A stretch of DNA of 64,000 nucleotides from Glycine soja (Eukaryota; Streptophyta; Magnoliopsida; Fabales; Fabaceae): the NCBI RefSeq assembly GCF_004193775.1, contig NC_041018.1, forward strand, positions 31,021,940 to 31,085,939, read 5' to 3'. Made by a program: the position numbers and the translations under genes. Of this stretch, positions 1 through 11,494 are shown piece after piece (positions within the stretch are counted from its first letter, which is position 1; the number at the start of each line of letters is the position of its first letter). The notes under the pieces were generated by a model. The model made no database searches. It had not been told where the DNA came from and saw only the letters and a list, made by a program, of their open reading frames with translations.

Positions 1-219
1 TAAAGGTTCAAGAAAATATCTTTTTGAAAGAAAGAACTTTAACAAGGATCTTGTGCAAATGGTGGATTGATTCAGCATTGGTTAAGTTCGGTTTATGAAA
101 GTTTTATGATACGATCCATGCAAAAGAAGTTTTTTGCAACTCCAGTTTTAAAAGTTTGTTTTGTTTTAAAAACCAATTCACCCCGCCTCTTGGTTTGTGA
201 GTACCATCATCTTTTTCAC
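1..219. other. unassigned left edge
   Basis: No gene is recognised here. A 70-aa open frame at 67-279 has no family signature and crosses into the inverted repeat that begins near 220, so it is treated as chance. The segment may still belong to the Harbinger-type element that continues to 4091, because no left terminus of that element is visible in the window. Confidence 0.4.
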
Positions 220-1007
220 ATCATATCCTTCATTGTATCCATGTTCCTGACACTCAAAATTTGTTGTAATTTTCCATGACTCTCAACCAAAACACTTCTT
301 TTCTTTGACCAACACCAATAATTGGAATGGTTGAAATGTTGAGCCATGAACTAATGAGGTGCGTACCTTATTTAATTGCTAAGGTGACTCGAGGATTCCT
401 TTTTGTCTAAGACCGTCCTATTTCCTCAACGACGATCTCGTCTAGCCCAATTTGGGTAGAAAATTGTGGAAATTGCGAACCAAAGTCATCATTTGAAACC
501 ATCATAGGATTGCTTGCTGACATTGAATGAAATTTTTGTGAACTTTGAGAATTAACAGTAGAAGGGGATTAAGTGTTTGACATAAAATAATTTGGTGGTG
601 GTGGTGGTAAAAATGAGGAGGGGAAAAAGGAGGATGATTTTTTGAATTTTGGGTTGAAGGAGGTATGTTGTAATTTTGTAAAAAAAATATATAACTTTGC
701 CAATCAAATTGATTTGGATCCATTTTGAAAAAAAAATTAACTGAGATTGAATTTGAAAAATGAGAAATGAGAATGAAAATTGGGTGTACAAATTTTGTGT
801 GTATTGAACAAATTTATAGTTTTTGCAAGCTTCTAACAAACGTCTTTCACACAATTATTGTGTGCAATTTTTTTATTGTTATTGTGCATGCATTTTCCTT
901 CATTTTTTTGACAGTTAATGTGCACACAGTAACGTTCACTGTGTGCAAAGTGACATTCATTGTATACACAGTAACGTTCATTGGAGGCTGTAGAGGGGGA
1001 AGAAGGA
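220..1007 (-). repeat. left arm of inverted Harbinger ORF1 duplication
   Basis: This stretch is an imperfect reverse complement of about 2592-3475. Read on the minus strand from an ATG at 723 it gives MDPNQFDWQSYIFFLQNYN and then a His-rich stretch, the N-terminal style of plant PIF/Harbinger ORF1 (Myb/SANT-like, NAM-associated) proteins. The downstream part aligns with the right arm around the segment encoding the LDEIVVDE and KEAFWLRVM motifs. The arm contains stops and frameshifts. Homology to the right arm decays near 220. The spacer side ends in a pair of related short repeats rich in CACAGTAACG around 925-985. Confidence 0.65.
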
Positions 1008-1012
1008 AGAAG

Positions 1013-2586
1013 TGTAGAAGCAAGCTTCATGATAATGAATCAAGATTGATTCAAGGAGTTTTGATGATAACAAAGATGATGACAAAAAGCCCATGAGAAT
1101 GATTTCAAGATTGAGTCAAGAACAATTCAAGAATCAAGAGAAAGATTCAAGAGAAGTTTCAAGTTTCAAGTTTTCAAGAATCAAGAATAATCTAGAACAA
1201 GATTCAAGACTCAAGATTCAAGAATCAAGAAAAGACTCAATCAAGATAAGTACTAAAAAGTTTTTCAAAACATTGAGTAGCACATGAAGTTTTCACAAAA
1301 GCTTTTACCAAAGAGTTTTTACTCTCTAGTAATCGATTACCAGTTTACTGTAATCGATTACCAGTGGCAAGTTTTGTTTTCAAAAAGCTTTCAACTGAAT
1401 TTACAACGTTCCAATCAATTTCAAAATGGTGAAATCGATTACAATATATTGGTAATCGATTACCAGTGTGTTTGAACGTTGAAATTCAAATTCAAATATG
1501 AAGAGTCACATCCTTTCACAAAAGTGCTTTGTGTAATCGATTACAATGATTTGGTAATCGATTACCAGTGATAAGTTTTGAATAAAAATCAAAAGATGTA
1601 ACTCTTCCAATGGTTTTCAAGGTTTTCTAAAGGTTATAACTCTTCTAATGGTTTTCTTGACCAGATATGAAGAGTCTATAAAAGCAAGACCTTGACTTTC
1701 ATTTCAATTGATTCAATTCATTCATAACAATTATTAGAATCCTTTACAACCTTTGAATCTCTTTGAACATCTTTTTCTTCTTCTTCCTTTGCAAAAAAGC
1801 TTTCTAAAGTTTTCTGATTTTCTAAACCTTGAAAACAATAGTGTGCTATTCATCTTTTTCATTCCCTTCTGCCTTTGCCAAAAAGAATTCGCCAAGGACT
1901 AACCGCCTGAATTCTTTTTGTGTCTCTCTTCTCCCTTTTCCAAAAGAACAAAGGACTAACCGCCTGAATTATTTTGTGTCTCCCTTCTCCCTTGTCAAAG
2001 AATTCAAAACGACACAGTCTGAGAATTCTTTTGATTCTTCCCTTTCCCATAAACAAAAGATTTCAAAGGACTAACTGCCTGAGAATTCTTTTGTTTCCCC
2101 CTTCACAAAGTTTCGAAGGACTAACCGCCTGACAACTTTGTCTTAACACATTTGAGGGTTCATCCTTTGTGGTACAAGTAGAGGGTACATCTACTTGGGT
2201 TGTTGTGACTGAGAACAAGAGAGGGTACATCTCTTGTGGATCAGTTCTAGTGGAGGATACATCCACTAGGTTGTTCAAAGAGAACAAGGGAGGGTACATC
2301 CCTTGTGGATCTTTGCTTGTAAAAGGATTTTTACAAGGTTGAAAAGAAATCTCAAGGATCACAGGTCGCTTGGGGACTGGATGTAGGCACGAGTTGTTGC
2401 CGAACTAGTATAAAACTCTTGTGTTTGTTTTCTTCTTCCCTACACTCTTTATTTTCTGCTGTGCACTTTAATTATTGTTTTTACTTTTGGTAACATTAAG
2501 AAGAATAGATTTTTAATCAGTAAAGGTTCGTTAATAATTAATTCAACCCCCCCTTCTTAATTATTTTGAGGCCACTTGATCCAACA
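1013..2586 (+). mobile_element. solo LTR, TAATCGATTA family, copy 1
   Basis: A 1574-bp element begins TGTAGAAGC and ends GATCCAACA (canonical TG...CA). It is flanked by identical 5-bp TSDs AGAAG at 1008-1012 and 2587-2591, so both ends are exact. There is no internal coding region, so I call it a solo LTR. About six copies of the palindrome TAATCGATTA (one slightly altered) lie between 1328 and 1566. A TATA box (CTATAAAAGC, about 1676) follows, so transcription would run on +. Downstream are repeated blocks containing GGACTAACCGCCTGA and GAGGGTACATC, and a conserved C-run near 2547. It interrupts the Harbinger inverted repeat close to its centre. Confidence 0.88.
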
Positions 2587-2591
2587 AGAAG

Positions 2592-3440
2592 GGGGAGGCC
2601 ATGGAGGGGGAGGGGGAGGCCATGAAGGGGGAGGGAGGAAGAAGGAGTAGGGGGAGGGAAGTAAGGAAGGAAGAAGGAAGGAGAGGCAGGAGAAAAAATT
2701 GAAAAAAAGAAGGAAATGTGAAGAGGAAGTGAAGGCAAACATTGTGTACAGAGTGATTGTTACTGTGTACACAATAATGGTAAAAAAAACGAAGGAAGAA
2801 GTGTGCACAATAACTATCGAAAAAAATTACACACAGTAATGGTTGGAAAGACGTTTGCTGGAAGCTTGCAAAAACTATAAATTGGTTCAATACACACAAA
2901 ATTTGTACACTCAATTTTCATTCTCTATTTTCCAAATTCAATCTCAGTTAATTTATTTTTGAGAAGTGGATCCAAATCAATTTGATTGAAAAAGTTATAT
3001 AAATTATTTACAAAATTACAATATGCCTCCTTCATCCCAAAATTCACAAAATCGTCCTCTTTTTTTTTGCCTCCTTTTTTACCACCACCATTACCAAATT
3101 ATTTTATGTCAAACACTTAAACCCCTTTTACCATTAATTCTCAAAGTTCGCAAAAATTTCATTCAATTCAAACAAACAATCCTATGATGGTTTCAAATGA
3201 TAACGTTGGTTCGCAATTTCCATAATTTTCTACCCAAATTGGGCTAGACGAGATCGTCGTTGATGAAATAGGAGGATCTTCGAAAAAAAGAAAACTTTGA
3301 GTCGCCTTTGCAATTAAAGAAGATACACACCTCATTAGTTCATGGAGCAACATTTCAACTGATCCAATTGCTTGTGTTGGTCAAGGAAAAGAAGCATTTT
3401 GGTTGAGAGTCATGAAAAATCACAACAAATTTTGAGTGGC
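2592..3440 (+). pseudogene. PIF/Harbinger ORF1 fragment (Myb/SANT-like), right arm
   Basis: On + the arm encodes, with stops and frame changes, an ORF1-type protein of PIF/Harbinger transposons, a DNA-binding partner of the transposase. The expected start codon reads GTG at 2966 (DPNQFD follows), where the left arm keeps ATG. Near 3235-3420 one frame reads IGLDEIVVDEIGGSSKKRKL, a stop, then IKEDTHLISSWSNIS and GQGKEAFWLRVMKNHNKF, the trihelix/SANT-like core. The arm is the inverted partner of 220-1007. It runs straight into a transposase C-terminus at 3447, so the ORF1 3' half and most of the transposase have been deleted. Confidence 0.65.
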
Positions 3441-3446
3441 TAAAAC

Positions 3447-3701
3447 ATGGATACAATGAAGGATATAATGTTGGCATGCATTATATTGCATAACATGATT
3501 GTCGAAGACAAACGATATACATTCAGTTGTAATGTCGATGTTGATTATGATCACGTAGATAATGGCATTTCAAATGCTGAAGTATCTTGTGGTGTTCCAC
3601 CTAACTTTGCTACATATTTGCAAACAAAACGCATTATGCATTCAAGAGGAATTCATCAACAACTTCAAGCAAACCTAGTGGAACATATTTGGGAACGTTA
3701 G
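3447..3701 (+). pseudogene. Harbinger (HARBI1/ALP1-like) transposase C-terminal fragment
   Basis: An 84-aa open frame carries ACIILHNMIVEDKRY at residues 10-24, the C-terminal hallmark of plant PIF/Harbinger DDE transposases (DDE_Tnp_4 / Plant_tran family). Full-length proteins are usually over 350 aa, so the RNase-H-fold catalytic part with its DDE residues is missing. The first methionine is simply the first in frame after the junction with ORF1 sequence and is not a biological start. The fragment ends naturally (ANLVEHIWER, then stop), as expected for the true C-terminus. Confidence 0.8.
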
Positions 3702-4091
3702 AGTGACAACAATAATAAAATTTGATTTTTCATTGACATTAATGTGTTGCATTTTTTATTATCAAATTTATGTATTTTTCATTTTTTTAACATTTAGTCA
3801 TAAATAAAAATTAAATTTATGCTCATTTTCCTATTTCTTAATATTTATAATTTTTTTCTTGCATGTTTCTTTAAATTTAATTACTTAAAATTTTTTATTT
3901 TATTTAAGAAATATTTAAAAATAGAGTCCATGTGGGACCTACAAAAAGTTATCCAAGATCTGAAAATGAAATCTACCACTAAAGGGAAAAATAAGAGAGA
4001 TCTTAAAAAATCTTCAATTTTACGTGACGCTATGAGATCTACCAAAAAGTGATATAAAATCCTAATTTAAAATCTATCACTAAAGTTGCTC
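3702..4091. other. 3' noncoding end of the Harbinger derivative
   Basis: AT-rich DNA after the transposase stop. It ends in ATCACTAAAGTTGCTC at 4076-4091, followed by TAA at 4092-4094. The reverse complement, GAGCAACTTTAGTG, resembles the GAGCAnCT(C/T)nAnTG terminal repeats common on plant Harbinger elements, and TAA fits their 3-bp TSD preference. The matching left terminus is not seen, so this boundary is inferred. Confidence 0.4.
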
Positions 4092-4513
4092 TAAGTATTT
4101 AAAGATGCAATGTCCTTCTAATAAATGAATATTTTGTCTTTTCAGTTTCCTTTACGCTCATCTTTACATTTTTGTTAGTTCCTTTAGGGAAACTATCCAA
4201 CTTCCTATTATTTTGGTGGTGCTTTCATTCCTTACTCATGACTCCCACCAAGCCTATGCACTACAATCCTTCACCAGTTAGCTTGGTCTCTTGTAAACTC
4301 AGATGGAGAACAACCAGCAGTTGTCGGATAGTCGTCATCACCACTTGCAACACTCCATCGATTAACATGAGAGAACTATCCAGGCCTTCTTAGCAAATCT
4401 GAAAACACTGCTCATTCCCCCACAACTCCCACCTCAACCTTTTCCTTTTGGTCTAGGTCTTTCTTCCATCCTTTCCTTCAAACATCAACATAGTTTTCAA
4501 CCCACCTACATTA

Positions 4514-5450
4514 TTGCCCCTTTGTCTTCCCCTTCGTCTTCTACCTTGTCCACATTCAACAATGACCACTAATCCTCAGCCAAAACCCACAACAACATTC
4601 ACACCACCAGTCACCTCAACCACACCTTCTACCCAACCATGTCCCATAAACCCTTTTCCTACTATCCCCATGTTTATGTTCCCTTTTCCTCCTCCATTCA
4701 TAAATAACTTCCTTTTTAACCCTCCACCTCACCATAGTATACCTAAACTCCAACTCAACCAGTTTGATGGATTTGAACCCTTGAATTGGATTTTTCAGAC
4801 TGAGCAATATTTTCTCTACTACCAAATTCCCTTGGACTAATGCTTATCTATGACCTCTTTCTACATGAAACATGAAAGGTGAGGCTCTCAGCTGGTTCAA
4901 ATGGACGTCTCACAACTGCCCACTGTCAGATTGGTCTACTTTTACTAAAGCCTTGGAACTTAGATTTGGCCACTCCTCCTACACCAATCATCAGGCAAAA
5001 CTATTTGAGATTCGCCAGACAAGTACTGTTTATGATTATCAAGCCTTATATGAAAAGATTTCCAATAGAGTTGTGAGTTATTAACTCCTAAAGCTATACT
5101 CAACTATTTTTTGTCTGTTTTACACTCTGATATTAGTCGCGAGTTGATTGTTTTATGCCTTACATATGTTTGTACTGCTATTTGGCTCTTCTAAGCTTGT
5201 AGCGGATAAAATTAAAGATACCCATTCTTGATCCTACAGATCCACCCCTACCCATTCCTCTAACACTCCTAGTACCAAACGCAACCCTTCCCCTTCCCCA
5301 AATTCCCAGTCCTTACCCATCAAACGCCTTTCCTCAGCCAATGTTCAGGATTGAAGGGCACATGACCTTTGTTATTACTATGATGAAGAGTTTATTACTG
5401 GTCATAAATGTGATAATGGAAGATTTTTGTTGCTGATTGAGGTTGATGAG
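4514..5450 (+). pseudogene. Gypsy gag remnant
   Basis: The 108-aa frame at 4514-4840 ends with LQLNQFDGFEPLNWIFQTEQ, the start of a retrotransposon gag domain. After a stop it resumes with MKGEALSWFKW and an LRFGHSSYTNHQAKLFEIRQ stretch (4872-5084), typical of the gag helical core. A degenerate zinc knuckle lies near 5357-5415 (LCYYYDEEFITGHKC), with Tyr where the second Cys is expected. Pro/Thr-rich sequence precedes the core. At least two stops interrupt the reading, so no functional capsid protein can be made. Confidence 0.7.
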
Positions 5451-5569
5451 GATCCCTTAATAAGCTTTTTGGAGGATAATCACACCCTTACTTAAATCTT
5501 TGGAGAACTTGAGCCCATTCACCTCTAACTCTCTCCCCAAGCATTATTTGGACAACCCTCACCAAAATC

Positions 5570-6135
5570 CCTCAAGTTCCAAGGTAGGATTGCAGGTATT
5601 TCTATTATGATCCTTATTGATACATGCGATTCTCACAACATCCTCCAACCAAGGATAGCTTTTCATCTCAATCTTCCTGTACAATCCATTCAACAATTTT
5701 CCGTGATGGTGGGAAATGGTGATCACATTGAGTGTCATGTATTTTTCTCTAATGTCTCGCTTTACTTATAGGACCACGTTTTCCATGTTTAGTGTTACCT
5801 TCTTCCAATTGAGGGTGCATATATTGTCTTATTAGGGTTACAATGCTTGTCTACTCTTAGGAAGGTTTCAACTGATTTTACAGTTCCAAGCCTCACCTTC
5901 CTTCACCATGATTCTCTTATCTCCCTTCACAGCCAACCTCGTACTCAAATCCTTCTGTCTACCTATAACCAGTTTTGCCAATTCATGCACTCAAATTCAA
6001 TTGCTTCGATACACTTTATGTCATTTGAACCTGTTTGCCCAAAACCAAACACCATCCCTCCAAGCCTTGTTGAAGAAATTCAATTTCAACAACTACCTAC
6101 AGAAATCCATACCTTTCTCTCTTACCCACAACTTT
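5570..6135 (+). pseudogene. Gypsy aspartic protease and linker remnant
   Basis: Translation near 5577-5740 gives FQGRIAGISIMILIDTCDSH and then ILQPRIAFHLNLP, aligning with the retropepsin-like pattern LhD(S/T)GxxHNFh. The active-site triplet reads D-T-C instead of D-S/T-G, so the catalytic loop glycine is lost. The 145-aa frame at 5847-6284 carries the protease-RT linker and leads into RT with LPPPRPHDHHITLL and KPYCYPHSQKEIM, a conserved approach to Gypsy RT. Confidence 0.65.
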
Positions 6136-6139
6136 TTTC

Positions 6140-6770
6140 CAAACTCACCAGCCTTCCCCCACCAAGACCACATGACCATCACATTACCCTTTTATCCAAC
6201 ACTGCACCTATCACCGTTAAACCATACTGTTACCCTCACTCCCAAAAGGAAATAATGACAAAATTGATTTCAGAAATGCTTTAAGATGGGATTATTTCTC
6301 CTAGTCATAGTCTTTACTCATCTCCAATTCTATTGGTAAAAAAAATGAGACTTGGAGATTTTGTGTAGACTTCAGAGCACTCAATGCGATGATAGTAAAA
6401 GACCGCTTTCCTATTCCCACTTTGGATGAATTACTGGACGAGTTGGGCTCTGCCTCAGGTTTTACAAAAATTGACTTAAGCTTAGGGTATCATCGGATCC
6501 GGGTTGTTTCTGAAGACACCCACAGACAAACTTTTGGACTTGTAATGGGCACTATGGATTTTTGGTGATGCCTTTTGGGCTCACTAATGCATCTTCTACC
6601 TTTCAGTCTGCCATGAATATTCTCCACCCATTTCTAAGGAAATTTGTCCTAGTTTTTTTTTTTATGATATCCTTATTTCCAGTAAAATAATGACTGACCG
6701 TTTAACTCACTTACACCTGGTTTTTCAGTTAGTTGTTGCTAACCAGTTTTATGCCAAATTCAATAATTGT
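6140..6770 (+). pseudogene. Gypsy reverse transcriptase remnant
   Basis: Recognisable blocks in changing frames are GIISPSHSLYSSPILLVKK, FRALNAMIVKDRFPIPTLDE, GFTKIDLSLGYHRIRV, then [19 protein letters not shown], all RT fingers and palm motifs. The catalytic box, normally (F/Y)xDD, reads [10 protein letters not shown] around 6653-6681, so the first of the two catalytic aspartates is Tyr. Several frameshifts and stops are present. The enzyme is dead at both reading-frame and active-site level. Confidence 0.75.
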
Positions 6771-6899
6771 GCTCTTGCGTTGATTCGGTTCAATATTTGG
6801 GCAATGTTATTACTGCTAAAGGTGTATCCCCAGATTTGGATAAAATTACAGCCATCTTACTTTGGCCGGAGCCAGGTTCTTTCACAACATAAGGGGCTT

Positions 6900-7747
6900 T
6901 TCTAAACATTTAATAAGAAATTCTGAGTCTCTGGCCGCTCCTCTCATCGATTTCTTATGTTCCACTACTTTTTCGTGGTCTACATCAGCCATAGAGGCAT
7001 TTACAGTGCTAAAAATAAAATTAAAACAGTGCGAGTTCTCTGTTCGCCAGATTTTTCAAAAGTATTCAGCATTGAAACTGATGCTTCTAGTGTGGCCATT
7101 GGTGTTGTTCTGACTCAGGCTGGTCATCCCTTGGCCTTTTTCAGCAAAAAGATGACTCCCAAAATGCAATCATCTTTTGCCTATATCTGAGAATTATTTG
7201 CTGTCACAGAGGCTATAAAGAAATGGCATTAGTATCTAGTAGGGAAAACGTTTCACCTTTATACAGATCAAAAGAGTCTCAAGCATTTGTTTCCTCAGAC
7301 AATACAGACGCCATAACAACATAAATGGGCGTACAAGCTGTAGGGATATAACTTTGAATTTTTTTACAAACCTGGCAAGAATAATACTGTGGTGGATGCT
7401 CTCTCTCCAGGCAGTTTTTAGTTGATGCCTTGCTCTTTGCTATAACTTGCTCTCCTGTTCCATCTATGCTGGACACCATTCGTAATTATTTAGTGCAGGA
7501 GTAAGAAGGTCAATAGTTGGTGCACCAATATTCCACAGTTCCAGACAAGGTTCTCCATTCCAGATTCCAAGATGACCTCATTCTTGTCAAGGGAAAAATC
7601 TTTGTTCCACCCATCTCTGATATTCGTCATCAACTTCTTCCTGAGTATCATGCCTCACCCATGTCAGGGCATTCTGGACTGAAATTGACTTCGGCACGTT
7701 TGGTTGCTTCATTTCTTTGGCCCGATTTATACACAGATGCAAAACTA
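6900..7747 (+). pseudogene. Gypsy RNase H and integrase zinc-binding remnant
   Basis: RNase H begins with FSIETDASSVAIGVVLTQAG (about 7064-7123), carrying the first catalytic Asp of the TDAS block, then PLAFFSKKM and TDQKSLKHL with intervening stops. The 79-aa frame at 7517-7756 contains HASPMSGHSGLKLTSARL, the H2C2 zinc-binding region of Gypsy integrase, then FLWPDLYTDAKLC. The reading is cut at 7747 by the Copia insertion and resumes at 11495. Confidence 0.75.
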
Positions 7748-8384
7748 TGTTGGTAAATATTTGTGTTTTTAATTTAAAATTTATAAATATATATTAATTC
7801 TATTTTATAAAATAAAATATTTATTTTAGATTTTCTTAAGATTTTGTTTTAATGAGTCAACTAGTTTATTATGTTTGTTGTGACAACTGTAGGTTGGTTT
7901 TCCAACGGTCATATTTCCAACGATCATATTTTGTTGTTGCAAAATGCCTATATATTCTCTTTCCTCCTTTCTAAAAACATGACAGAGCTCTGGTTTCTTT
8001 CTCCCAAAAATTTGTCTCTTTCTTTTCCTATAAAAAACTTACTTTTATGAGCAAGAGCATTGGTGTTCAGAAGGTTCGGGGATCCTTTCACTGCACACGA
8101 TCGGAACCAACGGGTTGTCGTATCTTGGGAGAGGAGCGCAATCAAATGTTCCTACCAGTGCAGTGGGGCGTTTTCTCTCTAAGGATAGCGTTTACGCACT
8201 TCAACCCAGGCTATATCTTTTTTCCCCTAATTTATTTTTTCCTTGTGTTTATTGTATGTTATAATGCATTATTCATGTGCTGTCAATTAAATTTATTTTG
8301 TTACTGTTATTTTGTTATTTAATTCAAGACTGTGCATCTTCTTCGTATTTATTTTCTTTCATTTTTTATTTTATTTTTCTAATT
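7748..8384 (+). repeat. 5' LTR of the Copia element
   Basis: Direct repeat partner of 10867-11489. The last bases read TTTCTAATT where the 3' LTR has TTTCTAACA, so the canonical CA end is mutated and the inner boundary is placed by alignment. No clear tRNA-complementary primer-binding site follows. Confidence 0.85.
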
Positions 8385-8922
8385 AGAGAGAAAAATGTTT
8401 TATACTTTCTTCTTGCATAGTCTTTTCTGCAGTAGCATGATGTTGTATCAAAATATCTATAATGGATATGATTAAGTTCCTTTCTAGTAAGCATGAAAAA
8501 TTAATGGATGAAAACACAATGCATGATGTTCCATTAAAAATGTTTTTATTATATTATGTATTTCCTGAAATTTTACATTAGTATGAGATTGTTGAAAAAT
8601 ATTTTCTTTGTCAATTGTATTTTTGTTTAAGATAAAATGCTTTTAGAATTAGTTTGTGTGAAAAAAAAAACTAAAAGCATCTCACTACTTTCATTCCTGC
8701 CTTAGGAAGTTATCTTTTACTTGATCAAATGATCATGTGAACACAAGTCTTTAAAATCAGGACATTTGTTGTTAGGTTTTTTAATTTCTATTGTTTAACA
8801 TTATTATTATTACTGCAAATATTTTGTTGCTACATGTTGACCGATTGTCTCTTTATTTATAACTCATTGATAAAAGATAAGCCTGTGAAAATATAACACA
8901 CAAAAATAATAAAATAAACACT

Positions 8923-10222
8923 TTGGTGAAACCTTATATTTTGCATGTAGTATTCTTAAAAGAGTACCTTATAAACAAAAAAGAAAATCTTTATGAGCTA
9001 TGGAGAAAAAGAGAATCAAATCTGAAATATCTTAAAGTGTGCGGGTGTCTAGTAAAGGTTAATATCCCTATTAATAAGAAAAGGAAAATTGAAAAAAAAA
9101 TATTAATTATATTTTGTTGGATATTTTTTACATAATACTACTTATATATTCTTAGTTATTAATTCAGAAGTATCTGAAATTTCTAATGTTACTATTATGG
9201 AGTCTAGAGATGTGACTTTCTTTGAAAATATTTTTTCTTGAAAAATAAATTGTTAAATCTTTGTATGGTTTGAAACAAGCTCCAAAGCATTGACACAAAA
9301 GTTTGATTAAGTTATTCTTTTGTATGATTTTCAAATTAATGTTAGTGATAAATGTGTGTATGTGAAACAATTTGATGATAATGGATGCGTCATTTTATGT
9401 ATCTGGATGACATATTGATATTTGGTAGTAAATGAATTTCATAAATGATGTGAAGTTTTTCTTGTCTAGAAATTTTGATATGAAAGACCTTGGTTGTGTA
9501 GATGTGATTTTGGGTATTAAGCTTATAGAGAAAAATGATGGTATGATTTTTTATCCAATCTTATTATGTTGAAAAGCTATATATTAAAGAAGTTTAATCA
9601 TTTTGATGTGAAACATGTTTTTACTCCTTATGACTCATCCATCAAGTTAAAGAAAAATTTGAGTAAAGGAATTTCTTCACATAAATATTCTCAAAGTATC
9701 AGTTCTTTGTTGCATTTGACAAACTTTTCTAGGCCTGTTTGATATTGCACATGCAATTGGTAGATTGGAAAGTAATTGAGAGATTTAGTGATACAAAATT
9801 GAAGTTCTAATTTTGATGAAATAAAATTGACAAGTGGTTATGTCTTTGCTTTTTAGCTGGTTGTGCAGTATCATGAAAATCTACTAGACAAATTATTATT
9901 TCACATGAAAGCAAAAATTATTGCTTTAAATACTGCTACTAATGAGGCTGAATTTCTTAAAAATGTATTATGTGATTTGTCATTGTTAAATAAGCGTATA
10001 CCTCCAATTCCAATGCATTGTGATAGTCAAATTGCTATATCTAAAGTGACAAGCAAAATTTTAATGAAAAAGAAGACACTTAAGAGTGAGACATAAGTCT
10101 ATAAGAAATTTGATTTCTCATGGTGTTATTTCTCTTAACTTTGTCAGGTTAGAAAATAATATTGCGGATCCGCTTACAAAAGGGTTGACACGTCAACAAG
10201 TACTTGAGTCGTCGAGGGGAAT
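8923..10222 (+). pseudogene. Copia pol fragments (integrase, RT, RNase H)
   Basis: Integrase C-terminal sequence appears at 8990-9090 (LYELWRKRESNLKYLKVCGC, then PINKKRKIE). RT blocks follow at about 9270-9540: an APKHWHKKFD-like segment, SDKCVYVKQFDDNGCVILCIW and a KDLGCVDVILGI-like stretch, all with stops. RNase H is at 9863-10220, with MHCDSQIAISK and then RHKSIRNLISHGV and NNIADPLTKGLTRQQ in another frame, the classic Copia C-terminus. Gag, protease, the integrase core and much of RT are missing. This is not a functional polyprotein. Confidence 0.75.
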
Positions 10223-10866
10223 GGGACTAAAGCCCATTATTTAGTTACAACAATGGACACCCGTCTCCGTGTGATTGGTGATCCCATGAATGGAGTTCAA
10301 CGGGTAACAACGAAATTGTTTGTTGACTAAAGTACACCAAAATGAAATTTGGCGGAGTTGTTCCGTTTCTCATTCCTATGACGAGGTGTATTATAAATTG
10401 TGGCAATATTAAGGTTGAGGTATTTATATATGTGTATTTTTGGTAAAAAAAAATACCTCTTAATGAATCCGATGACAATTATTGTAGGGATGGGGGTCAC
10501 AACCCACTCTTTGATGATTCACGTAGTGTGTGTGGTGGTGGGGCCGCCACTGTGAGATATGGGCTAATCTCTAAGTGACACTCATGAAACAAGATACAAG
10601 CGCAAGGCCGTGTAACGCGCTACCACTGATTAGAACCTAATTGAACGCCAATATTGTAGGGGTTGTGTACTAAAGTCCGGTTAAAGAATATGTAGTTCAA
10701 GACAATCAAGTCACTACATTTTTCTCGGATGAAAGTTCACAAACACTAGGTATAAGGCTCAAACCCGGAAGGTTCCTTATACCGAAATACAATATCACAT
10801 GCTCTTTCTCTTATATTTTTATACAAATTATCTTTCAGAAAATATATTTTAAAATATGTGGGGGAA
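10223..10866 (+). other. Copia 3' noncoding region
   Basis: DNA between the pol end and the 3' LTR, with no supported ORF. It ends in a polypurine tract (GTGGGGGAA, about 10858-10866) immediately before the LTR start, as needed for plus-strand priming in this class. Confidence 0.6.
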
Positions 10867-11489
10867 TGTTGGTAAATATTTGTGTTTTTAATTTAAAATT
10901 TATAAATATATATTAATTTCATTTTATAAAATAAAATATTTATTTTAGATTTTCTTAAGATTTTGTTTTAATGAGTCAACTAGTTTGTTATGTTTGTTGT
11001 GACAACTGTAGGTTGGTTTTCCATCGGTCATATTTTGTTGTTGCAAAATGCCTATATATTCTCTTTCCTCCTTTCTAAAAACATGACAGAGCTCTGGTTT
11101 CTTTCTCCCAAAAATTTGTCTCTTTCTTTTCCTATAAAAAACTTATTTTTATGAGAGCAAGAGCATTGGTGTTCAGAAGGTTTGGGGATCCTTTCGCTGC
11201 ACACGATCGGAACCAACAGGTTGTCGTATCTTGGGAGAGGAGCGCAATAAAATGTTCCTACCAGTGCAGTGGGGTGTTTTCTCTCTAAGGATAGCGTTTA
11301 CGCGCTTCAACCCAGGCTATATCTTTTTTCCCCTAATTTATTTTTCCTTGTGTTTATTGTATGTTATAATGCATTATTCATGTGCTGTCAATTAAATTTA
11401 TTTTGCTACTGTTATTTTGTTATTTAATTCAAGACTGTGCATCTTCTTCGTATTTATTTTCTTTCATTTTTTATTTTATTTTTCTAACA
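10867..11489 (+). repeat. 3' LTR of the Copia element
   Basis: 623 bp, TGTTGGTAAATA...CTAACA, highly similar to 7748-8384 throughout, including the segment ending ATGACAGAGCTCTGG and the block containing GCACACGATCGGAACC. Confidence 0.88.
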
Positions 11490-11494
11490 AACTA

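Larger units (their letters stand above)
7748..11489 (+). mobile_element. short Copia element with two LTRs
   Basis: A 3742-bp element starts TGTTGGTAAATA and ends TTTCTAACA, with perfect TSDs AACTA at 7743-7747 and 11490-11494. The 5' LTR is about 7748-8384 and the 3' LTR 10867-11489; a purine-rich tract GTGGGGGAA sits just before the 3' LTR. The interior is only about 2.5 kb and keeps scraps of integrase, RT and RNase H. The LTRs look highly similar; the main visible difference is an extra 15-bp block near 7910-7925. It lies inside the Gypsy integrase. Confidence 0.9.

Noticed and set aside
1328..1566. Regularly spaced TAATCGATTA units that superficially resemble a CRISPR array
   Set aside because: Units are palindromes of 10-14 bp with irregular spacing, lie in plant LTRs with TG...CA ends and TSDs, and recur in seven insertions; no cas genes.
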